A DNA stretch of 64,000 nt from Rhabdornis inornatus (taxonomy: Eukaryota; Chordata; Aves; Passeriformes; Rhabdornithidae), in assembly GCA_013397075.1 (NCBI GenBank), contig VWZS01004469.1, forward strand, positions 1 to 64,000, read 5' to 3'. Position 1 is the first letter of the stretch; the number at the start of each line of letters is the position of its first letter. The notes beneath the pieces were generated by a model. That model had not been told where the DNA came from, searched no databases, and saw only the letters and a list, made by a program, of their open reading frames with translations. Positions 35,895-50,800 of the stretch are shown here, piece by piece. The position numbers and the translations under genes were made by a program.

Positions 35895-38800
35895 GTAAGT
35901 TTCTGTTTGAGTAAAAATCAGTCAACTCATTTACATGATGTTTCAGTATAAAGGACAATCTACTTTGTAGATGCTGAAGGCCTTTCATGTTTGATGATTG
36001 CTTTTTTCTGTTTGAAAGTGTTTGAATGCTGAAGTTGTTCTTCCTAGAATACTTTACTTACTTCAGCCACATTACATTTCAAAGAGGAAATCAGTATTTC
36101 CTCAGAAAGCTGAAGATAGGATCTGGACAGGAGCAGACCATGGCAAATGCTTTGCTTTCGAAGTGAAATGTGTGAACAGGTCAACAAGCTTTGGGCAAAC
36201 TAACTGCTCTAGTGGACATCTGGGAGATATCCACAAGGACAGAATTATGTGGTCCAATCCTGATCTCACATATCTAAGTGTCAAGGTTATTGAATCTATA
36301 ACAATGTAAATGTGGCCAGGATTAGACTCTACAGGGGCTCCTAATCACAGGAAAATTCCTGATTCTCAGGGGCACGGAGTTATCCTAGTAATCACCCACT
36401 GTAGTATGCCAAATGACACCTGGAACTCATCCTGTGTTTTTGGCAAATGGCAATGTTTTAGAGCTATAGCCATAGCGGACAGGTTGAAAGTCCCTGCACC
36501 ATCCTTGCTGAGCACCACTTCCCACTGCTGCCAGAATGGAGTTAATCAATAGCACACTTTAGCATAATTTGGCTGCCTTTATTGCCTTTCTAACATTTAT
36601 TTCACTCACATACCAAAGCAGTGGTTTTGCTTGCTACAAGCAGTAAAGGGCTTTTATAGCAGACTTGCACTGAGACATTCCTAATGATTATCCCACTTTT
36701 TAAGACTGCTAGCCAGAACTAAATCTAAGCTGGTTTATAATGTTCAGTGCTAATCTGGACACACCATGCCAACTTATAAAAATATGAGGATTAGATGAGA
36801 TAAAAGTTCAGCCATCTGGAGGCTGCGATTTTGCTTATGACTTCAGCTGTCTACGTGCAGTGGCTCCTTCCCTCAGTCATGTAAGTCCTATCTGCTTTCC
36901 ATACCCTGAACAGTTCAGCTGAACGAGGCCGCTGTTAGCAAAAGTAGTTCAGCGATACGGGTGAATGGTTTTGTCCTTTCAACAGAAATGGCTCACAGCT
37001 GAACCCAGGCCAAAAAGCCCCAAGCAAACAGTAGCTCAAAGTCTGAGCTATCTCGAATGTTTGGCAGAAATTTGGATCTCTGTACCACCAGGTGAACTCA
37101 GGAGGTATTACTGGTGCTTTTCAGGTGCTCCATCTATCTATTCCTTGGATATCACCATATTTGGGCTTTGTTTTAAATTCGTTGTGCTTCGCAAGGAAGA
37201 GAAGATGGCTCTACAAGTGTTGCTGTAGATTCAGCATGAGAAGGAAAGAGAGCTGTTTATAAACTGTTCTGGGTGGATGGGAATGGCTGAATAGAGAAAA
37301 ATGGATGAGGACTTGATCTAGTGCAGTGTGAGGTGGTTGCACTGCCCCACCATCACAGCCACAATACATGGCATTTATGGGCAGAGCATGGCACGTCTTT
37401 GTGGAGTAAAGGACAAATAAGGGAGAAAGACCTGGTGGCATTACGCCTCCTAGAACTGTAACTGCAGTGAACTGGTAGTGTAGATTCACCTATGGACTGT
37501 GGACTCTGTGTTAATTTTTGTAGTTAGCAACTGGGAAAGCAGGAATGTAGCCGGCTCTGCAGCAACACAGTCATTATACTAAAATATCCCACAACAAAAT
37601 GGTGAGAACTGGGTCACATCTGTTACTTTTCTTTGTGCAGAAGACAATGCTGAACTGTATCAAAATGTGATGAATTTACACTACTAAAGAAAGCCCTTTC
37701 TTTTCTACTCCTAGACTTACATATGAGAAAATGTTTCCACTTCCCTTCCTCCCACTCTAATACCCTATCCTGATTACTTTCACAGGGAAAAAGGTACAGC
37801 AAAACACACACCCTTTTCTGGATTAGGCCTTATTCCTGTTTTCTGGAGTGAAGTGCGTTGTCGTGGTGATGAAGAAAATATACTATTATGTGAAAAAGAC
37901 ACCTGGCAAGATGGGACATGTCCTCAAAAAATGGCAGCTGCTGTCACATGTAGCTCCTCCCTGGGTAAAAAAAAAGCATATGGTTTTCTCAAATCCTTAT
38001 TTTATTTAAGCAGAAGTTGTAATAATTACTAGTTATTATATTAGAAAGTGCTAAGATTTCTTGGAACAGGTTATACAGATTGAATCATTGCATCATTAGC
38101 TGCTTCAAATACCTCAAGCAGCACCTAGCTTAACAATTTTTTACCTTTCCATCATCAACAACAAATTGTTTCTTTCAGATGTAGGTTGTGAGAAAGGGTA
38201 AAGTAGCAAGAATCTCTGCTGTAAAATGAGGATTGTTTCCCCACTTTTTTTTTTTTTTGGGTCAAAATTGTATTATTAGGAAAACAAGCATCATTAATGT
38301 TTTTAAGGTATTTGATATAATTTTAATCAACATGCTAACTAAACGGGCAGGCATGACAGCAGATTTAAGATAGGGCTGCCTTGAGGAGGGCTGGGCTGGC
38401 AGTGCTGGGGAGCTGGCAGTGCTGATCTATTCAGCTGAAACCCAAACGCATGGCTGCAGCCAGTTCTGTGCTGCGCTTCTTCTCCTACCTGTGTTTTTAT
38501 CCAAAGAAGGTGGGTGCTTTTTTGTCCTAAAGCTTTATTAATAATGAGCAATATTTTGATAAATGGCTTTTAAAAGAACATTTTAGTCTTAGAAAACTAT
38601 TTAGTACAGGGAAGAGAGAATCTTTTCAAGCTAGGAGACAAATTAAAGAACAAAAGCAAGAGAGTTTCGCGTAAAGAAGCTGAAAACTATACATGTTTTT
38701 ACATTTTGCTGGTTCTATTGCAACGATGCTTTTAAAATATTTGCACACACACATTCCCCCTATATTTCATATCAGTGACACACTAATATGAAATTGGAGA

Positions 38801-41800
38801 AATTCCCTCAGTATTGTTGTTTTCGGGGTTTTTTTAATAATCAAGAATTATATCAAATAGTAACATTAATTGGTTGGAAAGTCAGACAAAAATTACTCAA
38901 ATTTAAATCATTCAGATGTTAGACATGGTGAAACTTTAAAATAACCTCGTTCACATTACTGCAGTTATGGGGTTTTATATGGCTTTAAACTGTTTTCATT
39001 ATTATAGATTTATTCAGCAGTGATGCTTTCAAGAGAGTTTCTTGGTACACCAGAAGAGAGCTACTGATTTTAAAAGACTGGAAGCAAGAAGGGAACAATA
39101 CTTGCATAATTCAAGTGAGACTCCACAGTCAAAGAGATTTCACTGCTCTGACTGTATCTTCTAATGGAATGAGAAAACCCAAGGATGAATTTCTATTTCT
39201 ATGTCTATGGCATAATTTTTGCCTCTTACTTCAGATTTTACTTGATTTTGCTTTTACTTGTAGAAAGGTAGCTCTACTGACTGATTCAGTGTTTGGCCTT
39301 AGAGCACCAAGTGTCTGTGAGTGTTCTGACACTTAGGTAGTTCAAGAACAGTATTAACAGTTACTTGTATGTGTAAGATTTTTCAGCTAGTGAGAGTGGA
39401 GCATAAGAGATGGAAAGTAAAGTGAGTTCCAAGAAGAAAAAAGAAAATTGGTTCTTGAGAGATGTCAGAGAAACCATTAAGCCATCTTGCTTCTTCTTTC
39501 CAATCAGAATGATCTTTCAGGATGTGAATGACCTGTCCCATATCCTGTGTTTGTTGCCAGCTCCTGTCTTCACTCCGATCCGGCTGGCTGGTGGGAGCAA
39601 TGCCCACGAAGGAAGAGTGGAAGTCTACCATGGTGGCCAGTGGGGCACAATCTGTGATGACCAGTGGGATGATGCAGATGCTGAAGTTGTCTGCCGGCAG
39701 CTTGGCCTTGGGTTTGTTTCTCTACATGTTTTTTATTCCAGTAGCAAAGCAGGAGAGTTATCAGACTCACAGCTGAAGCTACGAGAAGTGTAATTGTCAG
39801 AAAAATGCTCCTTTAAAATCTTACTGACACTTGGGAGCAGTAACTAAGTTTATTTATAGAAGATTCAGGTACAGTGACATTACTTTCGATTCCCTGGAAC
39901 CAGTTTTCAGTGTCATATGATAGGGCCAATTTTGTCTGTTTGACTGGACAGATAAAGAATGTCTCAGAAGAAATGTTGACTTTGTAGTGAAAACTCACTA
40001 CAATTCCTGTGAAGTTTCAATCAAAACCTGTAGATGAAGAAAAGAAATTTTTTGACTGTTCAAATCCTTACGATCCATTTTACTGCAGAGTCTGACAGCC
40101 TCCTGGCTTTGGCACAAGAGCTCTGCTTTGTGAGGAAGGATACGTTTTTTGGCATGCCTGTGAGAATCTCTCTAGATCTGTTTAGGTCATGAGTCTCTGA
40201 AGACTGTCAGTTTGCATATATCGAGCTAGAGATCTGTTTGAAGTTTTGACAGCTAAGCTTGTCAGTGATTCTGTCTGAACCAAGCATTGTCCGAAATACA
40301 GCTACAGCAGCAGAACAAGATTTTCTTGCTTCACTTTCTTAACAGCCAGGGGGGATTTTGATACCCCACAGAAGATAAGTATTGGTATTTGCAGAAAAAT
40401 GTTGCAGAGGTGGGAGACTAAGAGGGAAACTGCTGGACCAGAGAGAAAGGAGATGAGGACAATTGGGATGAAGGCCAGTGGGGCTGAAGAGGGAAAGAAC
40501 TAGGAGCAAGAAGCAGAGAAGGTGCTGGGCTGTATCCCATGCAGGAGAAGGGGATTATGTCTGAGACAGACTGGATGAGAACTAAGCAGGTAAATGCAGA
40601 GGAGACTGGAACAGAACTCACCTGTTCAAGCCTGCTGGGACTATGATGAATTGAAAGAAATGGTATTGAAGGTAGAAGGTTCTGTGGCATTAATGGGTGG
40701 TCCCCAGAGTTTTTTGTAACAGACGCCTTGGGCTGCCCGTGCCACCCAAATTAGCTCAGAAGGATGACAACTGTGGACTAATTAAAAATATTGTAGATCT
40801 CCTGCTGAGCCAACATAGGAACTAACATGCTTCTCTGACATCAGACTTTTTTCCCCCAGCTTGTTTTATGTTGTATTTCTATACTCCTGTACATTTTCGA
40901 TTGGGAATACCTAATGGAAAGTCTATCTTCTTGCAGGCTTTTCTGCTTTTGAACTGGGCTGCTGTTAATAGGTTTGGGGAGTTATTAAGCTCTGCTTTGC
41001 ATTTCTGTATACTAATAACAAGTTTAATGCTCTTAGCCTGCCTCCTTACTGATGACATTAAAACTTTTATTACTTATATTTAATCATTAAAACTGCAGTT
41101 CTGTGATGCTTCTAATTTGATTCGTTTTTCTGAGTAAATAAATTGTATTAAGATGGTACTAAACCTGCTAAGTCTTTTTGAAATATGTCTAGAGAATTTA
41201 CAGAACTTCTCAAGTAAGCAAGACGTTATAACAAACATGCTAATTAATATGAAATGAAATCTTACCAACACCGGCAGTAGACCAGTTCTGAAGTACTAAA
41301 AATAATTTAACTTTGCATACTGTTAATCTACCTGGAAACATGCCAGAAACTGTAAAAGTAAAGCTTCTCAGTAAGTAGCTTCCCACACCCCTTCAACTTT
41401 TCTGTAGCACTCCTATAAAACTCCAGAATATGAATCTACCATTAACAGGTGGAAAATAATGATAACTTATTTTATTTTTTGGTTTCCTAAATAATTTTTG
41501 CTTGACAAATTCCCCTGGTTATAATGATGGGATGTGTTGTCTCTGCCTAACTCCAGAGACTCTTACTGGAATATGTTGTATATTACTGGTATAAATTGTA
41601 AAAGCATTCGGAGCAGTCCATCACTATCTCTTTGATTTCAGCCAGCTGCTTAATCAATAAGGACATTTTCCTTAATATTTTCTATACATTTCTGCCAGCA
41701 TTTTTATCAGATACATTGGAAAAACAAGATGCTTTTTTAGTTAATTTAAACTAATGCTTTATTTAGGTAAATCCTTAACAGTCCAAAATTTAGACATTTT

Positions 41801-44800
41801 AATCTTGCCATTTCAAACTAGAGTGAATATAGGAACAGAGAAAACACTGAGTGGCAAGAAACCAAACCATGGCAAATATTTATCTATGAAAGACACAGTA
41901 TTTTAAATAGAATTGGAAAAATCCTGATAGATGATAAAGGATTAAACACCGCATAATTTCTGTAATTCTAAAACAATGGAGTGTTTTCCATCAGCATATC
42001 TTTCTGTGCTCAAAATCCTTTCTGCTGACAGAGAATAGACCCCATGCAAGGCTAGTCATTGGTCTGCTTCCTATTCTTATTTCTATTGCTGATGATATGA
42101 CACTTGTCAAGTCACTTAAGATCTCTTTGCTGTGATTTTTACATGACTAAATGGGGAACAATCACATTTACCTGCCTCATCTGAGTATTTGATTAATGTG
42201 CTTTGAGGACAACAGGTGAAATGTATATTGGATTATTTTTACTATATATAAATATTAAATGAATATTAAAATTAGAATCCTCATACCCAAGCTGTCCATC
42301 TGTAATCTCTCCTAGCAAAGTTAAAAGTCAAAGACACAGCAAAGGAAAATCTCCAGCTTGCTTCCTCCTGACTGGGTGTTCCTTGCATTTCCACAGGGGT
42401 GTTGCTAAGGCGTGGAGCCAGGCTTACTTTGGAGAAGGCTCTGGCCCCGTGCTGCTGGATGAGGTGCGGTGCACGGGAAATGAACTCTCGATAGAACAGT
42501 GCCCAAAAAGCTCCTGGCGAGAACACAACTGTGGCCACAAAGAAGACGCTGGAGTTTCCTGCACACCTCTCACAGGTACTTCAGCCATCAATCATCACAC
42601 AGGAAAAAACAGGACAAAGGCAGAGTTCACACAGAGTTCTGGAAAGAGAACTTTTCAAGTTTGCAGAGGCACAAAAGCTGGATCAGATGCAGTAAAGGCA
42701 ATGTTCCTGATTCTGCTTGAGAACAGTAATGAGATCTAAGGAGCACTGATCCTTGTTTTTGTTTTCCCTTGTTACCTGCACAGATGGCGCACTGCGGCTC
42801 AGAGGTGGGAAGGGCAGTCACGAGGGCCGCCTGCAGGTCTATCACACAGGGCAGTGGGGCACGGTCTGTGACGATGGCTGGACGGAGCTGAACACGCAGG
42901 TGGTTTGCTGGCAGCTGGGATTTAAGTAAGATTACTTGATATTGGATTTCTGACTCTGTGACTTGATCAGGATGACAAACAATTACGTGAACCCTACAGA
43001 CCCTATTTTAAGAATCTGCTTTTTAATATTAGCCTTTTTTAATATTAGAGTGCTTCAAAGAAACTACCAAGTTAAAATAGATTAAAGCCTGCTTCCCTCA
43101 GTCTCACAGAGGTATTTAGGTCTTAGTTTAGGTAGAAGAACCTTCAACAAATGTGATTTAGCCACCTTTCTTCACTGAGTTCCTTCCAATTCTCTTTTTT
43201 GATTCGTCTAAATCTTTGCTTGTTGTACAGTCATTATTAATGACAGACATTTTCAAGGTGTAAGTCCTTCTGCACTACCTCAGAAAACTCCACAGCCTGG
43301 CCCTGGAACAGTTTTGTATAGAAAAGCATTTTAGAAAAATCCCTTTGTTTCATGCATTCACTCTTCCCTAGTTTTCCTACTGACCCGTGGCTACAAAGAC
43401 ACAGTCTCAGTAGGTGACTGTTGTCTTGCCTTCAAGCTGTAACAGCTGACATTCAAAAAAGGATTTTGTCTCAGACTGTGACATTTAAATGTATAGAGAA
43501 TACTAAGAAAATGCTTAAAGCCTCAGAGTCACAGAGCTAGCCATATGCTTGGTTGAAGAGCAGCCTTAATCAAAGGTATTACATTCTTAAGTTTGTATTA
43601 ATGTAACAGTAATTCCTTAAAAAAAGAAGAGGCAGCATATGGTGCTCCCATTGAATTTAATGCTAACTGAACCTGCTTACTGAGAATACTTGAGAAACCT
43701 CTATTTCCTCAGGAACATCCCCTTCCTTTCTCATGCTTAAGCATCATGTGTCCTCTGATCACTGTGGACCAAAACATACCTGTGTGTTGTGCAGGTATGG
43801 GAAAAGTGCAGGTATGGAGAAAGAGAGCTACTCAGAGGGAAGCTCCGGGCCCATCTGGCTGGATGATGTGATCTGCTCCGGGAAGGAGACAAACCTTCTG
43901 CAGTGCTCCCGGAGGGAGTGGGGGAAGCACGACTGCAGCCATGAGGAGGATGTCAGACTCATCTGCCACCCAGAAAATGACAGCCACAGGCGCTCACTTG
44001 GTAAGGAAGCTCTTTGCTGAAGTCACAGTATGAGTATTGCTGTGGATGCAGATCCAATCAAAGCACAGGATACTTAAGGATTCTCAAAATCCTAGTATTT
44101 GTCAGATGGGTGCAAGGAAAGAACAGGAAGGGAAAAAACCTCACTCTTCTCCTGAAGATCACAGCAAGTAATCAAGTTCTGTTTAGAACGTAAGCATCCA
44201 GAACATTAAAGTTCACCCAGATTTGCAAGGTAACAAAGTCACATTGCAGAGATGCCATTCCCTCAGTCTCCACCAGGTTTTGGACCTATTCAGCACTCCC
44301 TGATGGTGTACCTGATTTTACTTCTCAACCTCCAAGTAGTGCTTGGTATCAAACGCTGGAGACATACCTGAGCACTGAGGAATACAAATCAATAGTACAT
44401 CCTCCTATGGCTTTGCATTCAGACAATCCAAAATAAGGGATATGAAGAAGATGGGAAGATCAGAGATAGCAAGAAGGAAGGGTGAGAAGCACGAAATTAT
44501 TTCTGTGTTGGTATTGCCTATCATTTGTATTGTGTCTGGGTGAATGGGCCCCACTTGCTGACCATGACAGAATGATACTCCACACCCAGATAAAAGAGTC
44601 AGTTCCAGTGTCAAAAGCCTACAAACTTGTATGAAAATAAAGAGAATAAAAAGACCGATAAAAATGATAGAAAAATACCAGTTACACTGTGAAATTGTAG
44701 AACCAAATATAAACAGATAAATTCCAAAGATTCCTAAATCCACATGAAGATAATTAAATCATAATTCTGGCTATGAGATATGCACAGTAGAAACTACAGT

Positions 44801-47800
44801 GGAACAGTGGGTTGCACAGCAATTCTGAAAAGGTTTCATTTTTACAATGTGCTACATGATGTGTGTAGCTTGTCAGTATGTAGTCTTTTAGAAAATTGCT
44901 GCCAAGGCCATTTAGCTTACCCAAGAATATTTCAGTTGAACTTGAAATTGGTATTATATGCCTGTTTCCTAGAAATCACAGACTGAAGGTTTATCCCACA
45001 AACTACAACATGGATTTACTGCACAATGTTGCTACTTGTTGTAACAACATTCAGCACTTGCACATGTACTTTTTGAGTCTTTCCCTCTTTACAGGCTTAT
45101 TCTATATAGTCCTCACACCATCCAATGAATGTTTTATGTTGCAGTACATATATCAAATCCTATTTGTTAGAAAGAATTTTCTCAAACCAAAAATAACAGG
45201 AATTCAAACCATGACTGCTGTCTTTACAGATGCAAACCATCTGTGCTGCTTTTCTCAAACTCCTATAAAATATCTCTGCTGAAGGAGTCTGGTTCAGTTA
45301 AATACATCCATATGGTAACATTCTCACATCCCCCCTACCAGAATGCAATATTAATTTTGTGGTCATAAAGATATATATGCTTTCTAAACTACAAGAAGAT
45401 GAGATGACAATAAAGTATTATTAGTATTCTGTGCCTCTATCTGGTTAATAGAAGTATATTTCTCACCTAAGTTGTATTCTTCCAGAACACATCAGTTCAA
45501 CAAGAAAATAAGATAATTTATCCGAAATTTCCTAGAAGATTTCTGATTGGAAAGTGGACAGTTGTTACCATTTAATTCTCAGCATTTGAAAAGGCATTTT
45601 TTCCCATAAGGATAAATTCAGCGGGGAAAAAAAAAAAAAGAGAAATTAGTAGATGATAGACTTAAAGAAACACAGATATTAAGGATCACTAAAAAGGAGA
45701 TAGGATACACTACAATAACGACATTAGTTTATGATCATTAGTAAGATCATGACAGTGTAGGTAGATAGAAGTTAATTCATGCAATTGACCAGACAGTATG
45801 AACTCCAACATAAACAATATGCTTTAAATTACATCAGAAGCAAACAGACTTGCATGTTATCTTCAAATATTTCCCTATTCATTTTGACTTAGGCCAGATT
45901 TAACTAGCACTGACCAGATTAGTATTTGGTGTACAAAGATTATTCATACCCTAAACTAATCTGAATTAAATATCAAATGCAGATATCTCAAAATACTACT
46001 TTAAGAGTGCAATTAAGTAATTCCTCATCCTCACATATTTAGAAAAGATTAGGAATAGGTCAGAAGAATGAGGAAGTCTTTTCCATTATTCTAAAAAGCA
46101 ACTCTCATGAGTATATTAAAGATTATAAAGTATGCCATACAAAAAGATTTAGAAGGTGATTCTCCCTTGAACATTATAAACAGGCCACAGAGGAATTCAT
46201 AACTATTTTATTTGCATTGCTTGCAGGCTATAGAGGAATTTTAGAGTAAGAAAGAATAAAGTATGTACTTTGCCTAATGAGTCAAAACTTAACTACAGGC
46301 CAAGCATTGCAGAAACCACGATCAGCTAAGTCTGACTAATCTACATAAGGGAAATTTCATATTATGAATGTATCTGAATAAACAATCAATTTAAATTGCT
46401 TGAAAAATAATCTGGAATAACATGCTGCAGAACAATGTGCATAGTGATAAGGAATAGCTGAAGTTCAACACAGTGCTGCACTATTTTTGCTGAGACAGTG
46501 GTTAGGAGGAGCAGCAGCAACCAGTCTGAGAATGGGTTTATGGATTGGCATATATATGGACTGAGTTAAATTCTTAAAAGTTTCTTAAAGTAAAACCGTA
46601 AAGTTTCTGTAAGGAAAACCTGTCCAGGTTGTATGGGTGTTGTATCAAAGGTATCACAGGTATTTTCTACCTTTTTATATAGAATTGCAGTCAGTTTCTG
46701 AACTGTCACATATTTGCGTGGAATGAAGGCATCAGCTGAACTCTGAAGAGTAAAGCACGGAAGTATTTAGTATTTGTCTTGTAATTTGTACAAACTGCTT
46801 CCTTTTGCCAGCCAGGAAGAATATGGCTACTTTAACCACTGATATTAGGCTCGTTGAACATAAATACTGGTTGTACTGAATATAATGAAAATAACTAAAA
46901 GTACCAGTTCTTGCTTGGTTGTACTAAATATAATGAAAATAACTACAAGTACCAGTTCTTGCTTCTGTTGCTGTGAGCTGACAGCAGTAATTTATTCCCA
47001 GGTCCTCCCATCAGGCTGATGGATGGTGAGAATAAGAAGGAAGGACGTGTGGAGATTTTTATCAATGGCCAGTGGGGCACAATTTGTGATGATGGATGGT
47101 CTGATAAGGATGCAGCTGTAGTCTGCCGACAGCTTGGCTACAAGTAAGAAAACTCATTAAGCTGTTTCTCAAGTTATGTTTTCTGTATCTAAAAATCTTA
47201 TGTTTCTGCAACCAAATACCACAAACAGGTCTAATAAGATAATATATGTCTTTTACAACTTGTCAGTTTGGCATTCTTTCAGAAAAATGTATTACTGCTA
47301 CTTCTATGAAAAGTAGTAAGGCTATGTCTTCAAAAGGAATATTCTTTAAGTAGCATAACTGGAATGAGAATGTTAGCATTCAAAAGTGTGTCAGTTTAAC
47401 TGGCAACAGAAATGCAAGTTAATGCAAGTTATTAAATATTTTTCATTAGAAGTTAAAACATTCCAAATTATTAATCTATTAATGAAATACAAAATTGTAG
47501 TTGTCGTATTAGTTTCAAAAACAGGTCAGTGTCCACTGTCACGAGGTGTGGATATGATGACTGCAGATGGAGATGCAGGCACACCAGCTACTGAATTCCT
47601 AATTTAATGGAGTGTTACCTTCATTTACTGATCTGGCTAGATGTGATGTAGCTTGAAGATCTGATGAAACTGTTACACATGGGATTATGGCTCCAGTCTG
47701 CATGACAGTAATAAGCTTCATTTAATACAGGAAGAGACCTGGGAGAACAAACCTACCCTTTGATTAAAACCACTGCAATGTAAGTGTCACTTTTGAAAGA

Positions 47801-50800
47801 AATCACTTAATCAGGCTTACATCACTCATTAGCATTTTTCTTCTGGATACCCAAGAGCAGCAAAAATATAACAACTATAGGGCAGATATATAAATAGCAG
47901 TACTAATAAGACTTGAAAAATATCCAGAACACCAGTGAAATACAACAGGAAATTAGTGAAATGTCTTCTCCAAATGTATCTATAAAGAAATTTGAGCTGA
48001 AGAAATATAAATCACATTAACTGTTTGTTGTATCTAACAGTGTGAAGTTTGTCCAACCAAATAGCATCACACTATGTCTGAAGACACAATATGTACCTTT
48101 TAAAAACTGCCTGGTATTAATTTAGTAAAAGCTTGTTTAAAAGTAGTACTACACTATGGCTTCAAAATGGCAGAACTTAATTACAAGTCAAGATATCAAA
48201 GTTACCTAATTTATAAATTCTAGTATAGGTGTCCATCTATCCTAATCCACTGGATTTCCTCATTAACAATATCATGAATAATGATAATACTGTACCTGAA
48301 AAGCTCAGCATTGTTATTGTGCATGGTCCTTGGTGTGACAGAACTGAGAGGAAAAGACCTGAAGCCATTTCTCTCCAGGGACAAATCTGAGCAGGCCAAA
48401 AGGTTGCTTCTCTAAGGGTCATCAGTGCATAAATATCTGGCTTGAAAAGCAGCAATTAAGGGATGTGTTTGTTAGGGGTGCACTAAAGCCAGTTGTAAGA
48501 GCACATTCCAGCATGTAAGAAATACATAGATGTAACATTTGTACCTTCAGAGATATCCCAATTATATGAAATAATTTTCTCTATTAAGCTGCACTCCTTG
48601 CCCAAGAACACCCTGATTTTTTTACTTTTCCTGACAGATGTTCTTCAGTGGGGGTTGGTTTGAGGTTTCTGTGGTGCTGTTGGTTGGTTGGTTGGGCCTG
48701 AACAGCTTTCATTCCCATTATCAGCAAACAGAGATTACTGATGCACAGCACAAGGTAGATTGCCTTCATGCAAATGTAGGAAGAAGGAGGTAGTGCCCTT
48801 ATCAAGTAACTGATAAGATTCTGGAGAGACAATTCTGTACTAAACTGCAATAAATACTTCCCTGGGGAAGGATAAGAATACTGTGGTGATTCTCAACAAA
48901 GTAGTTTTCAATATCCTGAGGAACTTTAGAACAATGCCCTAAAGCAGAAACGTTGTTATTTGACAGATACCAAAACCAGGTAAGAATTTACAATGCCTGT
49001 ACTGTGTCACTGTGTTGCACAGCAAACATGAATACATGAGCTACCCACAGGTATCAGAGAGTTGGACTTATTTTTTTGTGATTATCTGTAACCAGAGTAT
49101 CCCTCACAAAAGAAAATCATTTGGAGCAAGAGTCACACTATTTGGGACTGACAAGTCAAATCATAGTAAACTCACTAGGCAGATTCTCCTATACTGGTTC
49201 CAAAGGCAGTTAAGGCTTTGGATTATCTGGCAAATACCTCCTAACCATGGAAATCGAAAGTGTGTAAGGACAGTTGACCTTGTGGTATCATCTCTGACCA
49301 ATTATTTAATGAGCTTCTCTTTCCTAGCTTTTTACAATTTTTGCATTCTAACCAATGTTCCCTACTTGGAAATCCTTCCCGCCTACCCTTCAGTACGTAG
49401 TAAAAAAATCCACACAGGCAACGCTATCCACGTGCGAGTTTCAAAAGGGAGGAAGCTCTTGTGTGACTTTCATGTTTCAGTTATATGGATGTGGCAACTG
49501 AGAGCTAGGTCAGTTTGAGCCAGCCACACACTTCTACTGTGACAAAGCTTTGAAAATGGTTTGACAAATCAGGATTCCTCCCCAACAGACCAAATCCAGC
49601 TCAATAAGGGATGTAAACTCTGCATGCCATTCTCACCTGCATTCCCCAACACTGCAGGTATTAAAGAGGTATAAAAAGAGCTGTAAAGGAAGAGAAATAC
49701 TTTCTTGCCTAATGCATTTTCAATCAAATTCTCTTTCTCTGCTCCAGCACTTCATCACGTCTGCCGTCACAGTTCTGTATGCACAGAAGCAGTAATTTAC
49801 AACATACAATTATAAAATATCCTTTAAAATGGAAACCTGTATTTTAGTTATCTGGAATTCTATTTATCCTTACCTTAGTAAAATGTCAGTAGATTGCTCT
49901 TAACCAATTAGTAAACTTGTAGTTCAGGCACACTTAGAGGTGTCTGTGGCTTCCAGCCCCACTTCTCTGTATGACCAGTTGGGTGGTCTCTCACTCATCA
50001 TTCTTTCTGACTCTTATACCATATACAACAAAACATCTAAACATCTATTTATAAATTAAGATTACCTTAACTAATTAACAGCAATAATCTCTCACAGGAG
50101 TTGCCAAATGAGATGCTTAAATGCTATACAAGCACCAAGTACTGAGTTCCTCCCAAGAACAGGGGGGTGCAGGCACTGAACTGATCTCCAGTCACATGAC
50201 ATTTTCAGACCTCAAATATGGGATGCCCCATAAAAAATGACATGATAAAATATTTTAATAACTACTAACAACTGATAGGTCTGTACGTCATAGCTCCTAC
50301 TGCACCCCAAGTATACTGTATTTAACTGGCCCATCTTTCTGAGGGAATCAGACCTGAACAAATTATTTTTAGCTTTCACAGATGCTAACTCTATATGAGG
50401 ATTAAAGAGATTATGAAAAAGCAGCTTTCACATATTTTGTTTTATGGCAAAATGTAACGCTAATACAATTTAAAATACTTTGCACATTGCCTTCTATAAA
50501 AACAGAAGCACTTTTTAAATATTAATGAAATGTAGCAATTTTGTTACAGTTTATTTTTTCTGCATACCAGAATAGGAGAGGTGGTGAGCAGGTGGTTGTT
50601 ATCAAGTGAAACAGTGACAGAGTTTGGAAGGAAACCTCAATGTCTTTGATTACTCACTTGGAAATTTGAGCAAAATGTAGATAGAATAATGCCTCAAAAT
50701 GCTTAATAATAATAAAATATGCTCTGTTTGCAGAGGTCCCGCTAGAGCAAGGACAATGGCCTATTTTGGTGAGGGAAGAGGCCCGATACACGTGGATAAT

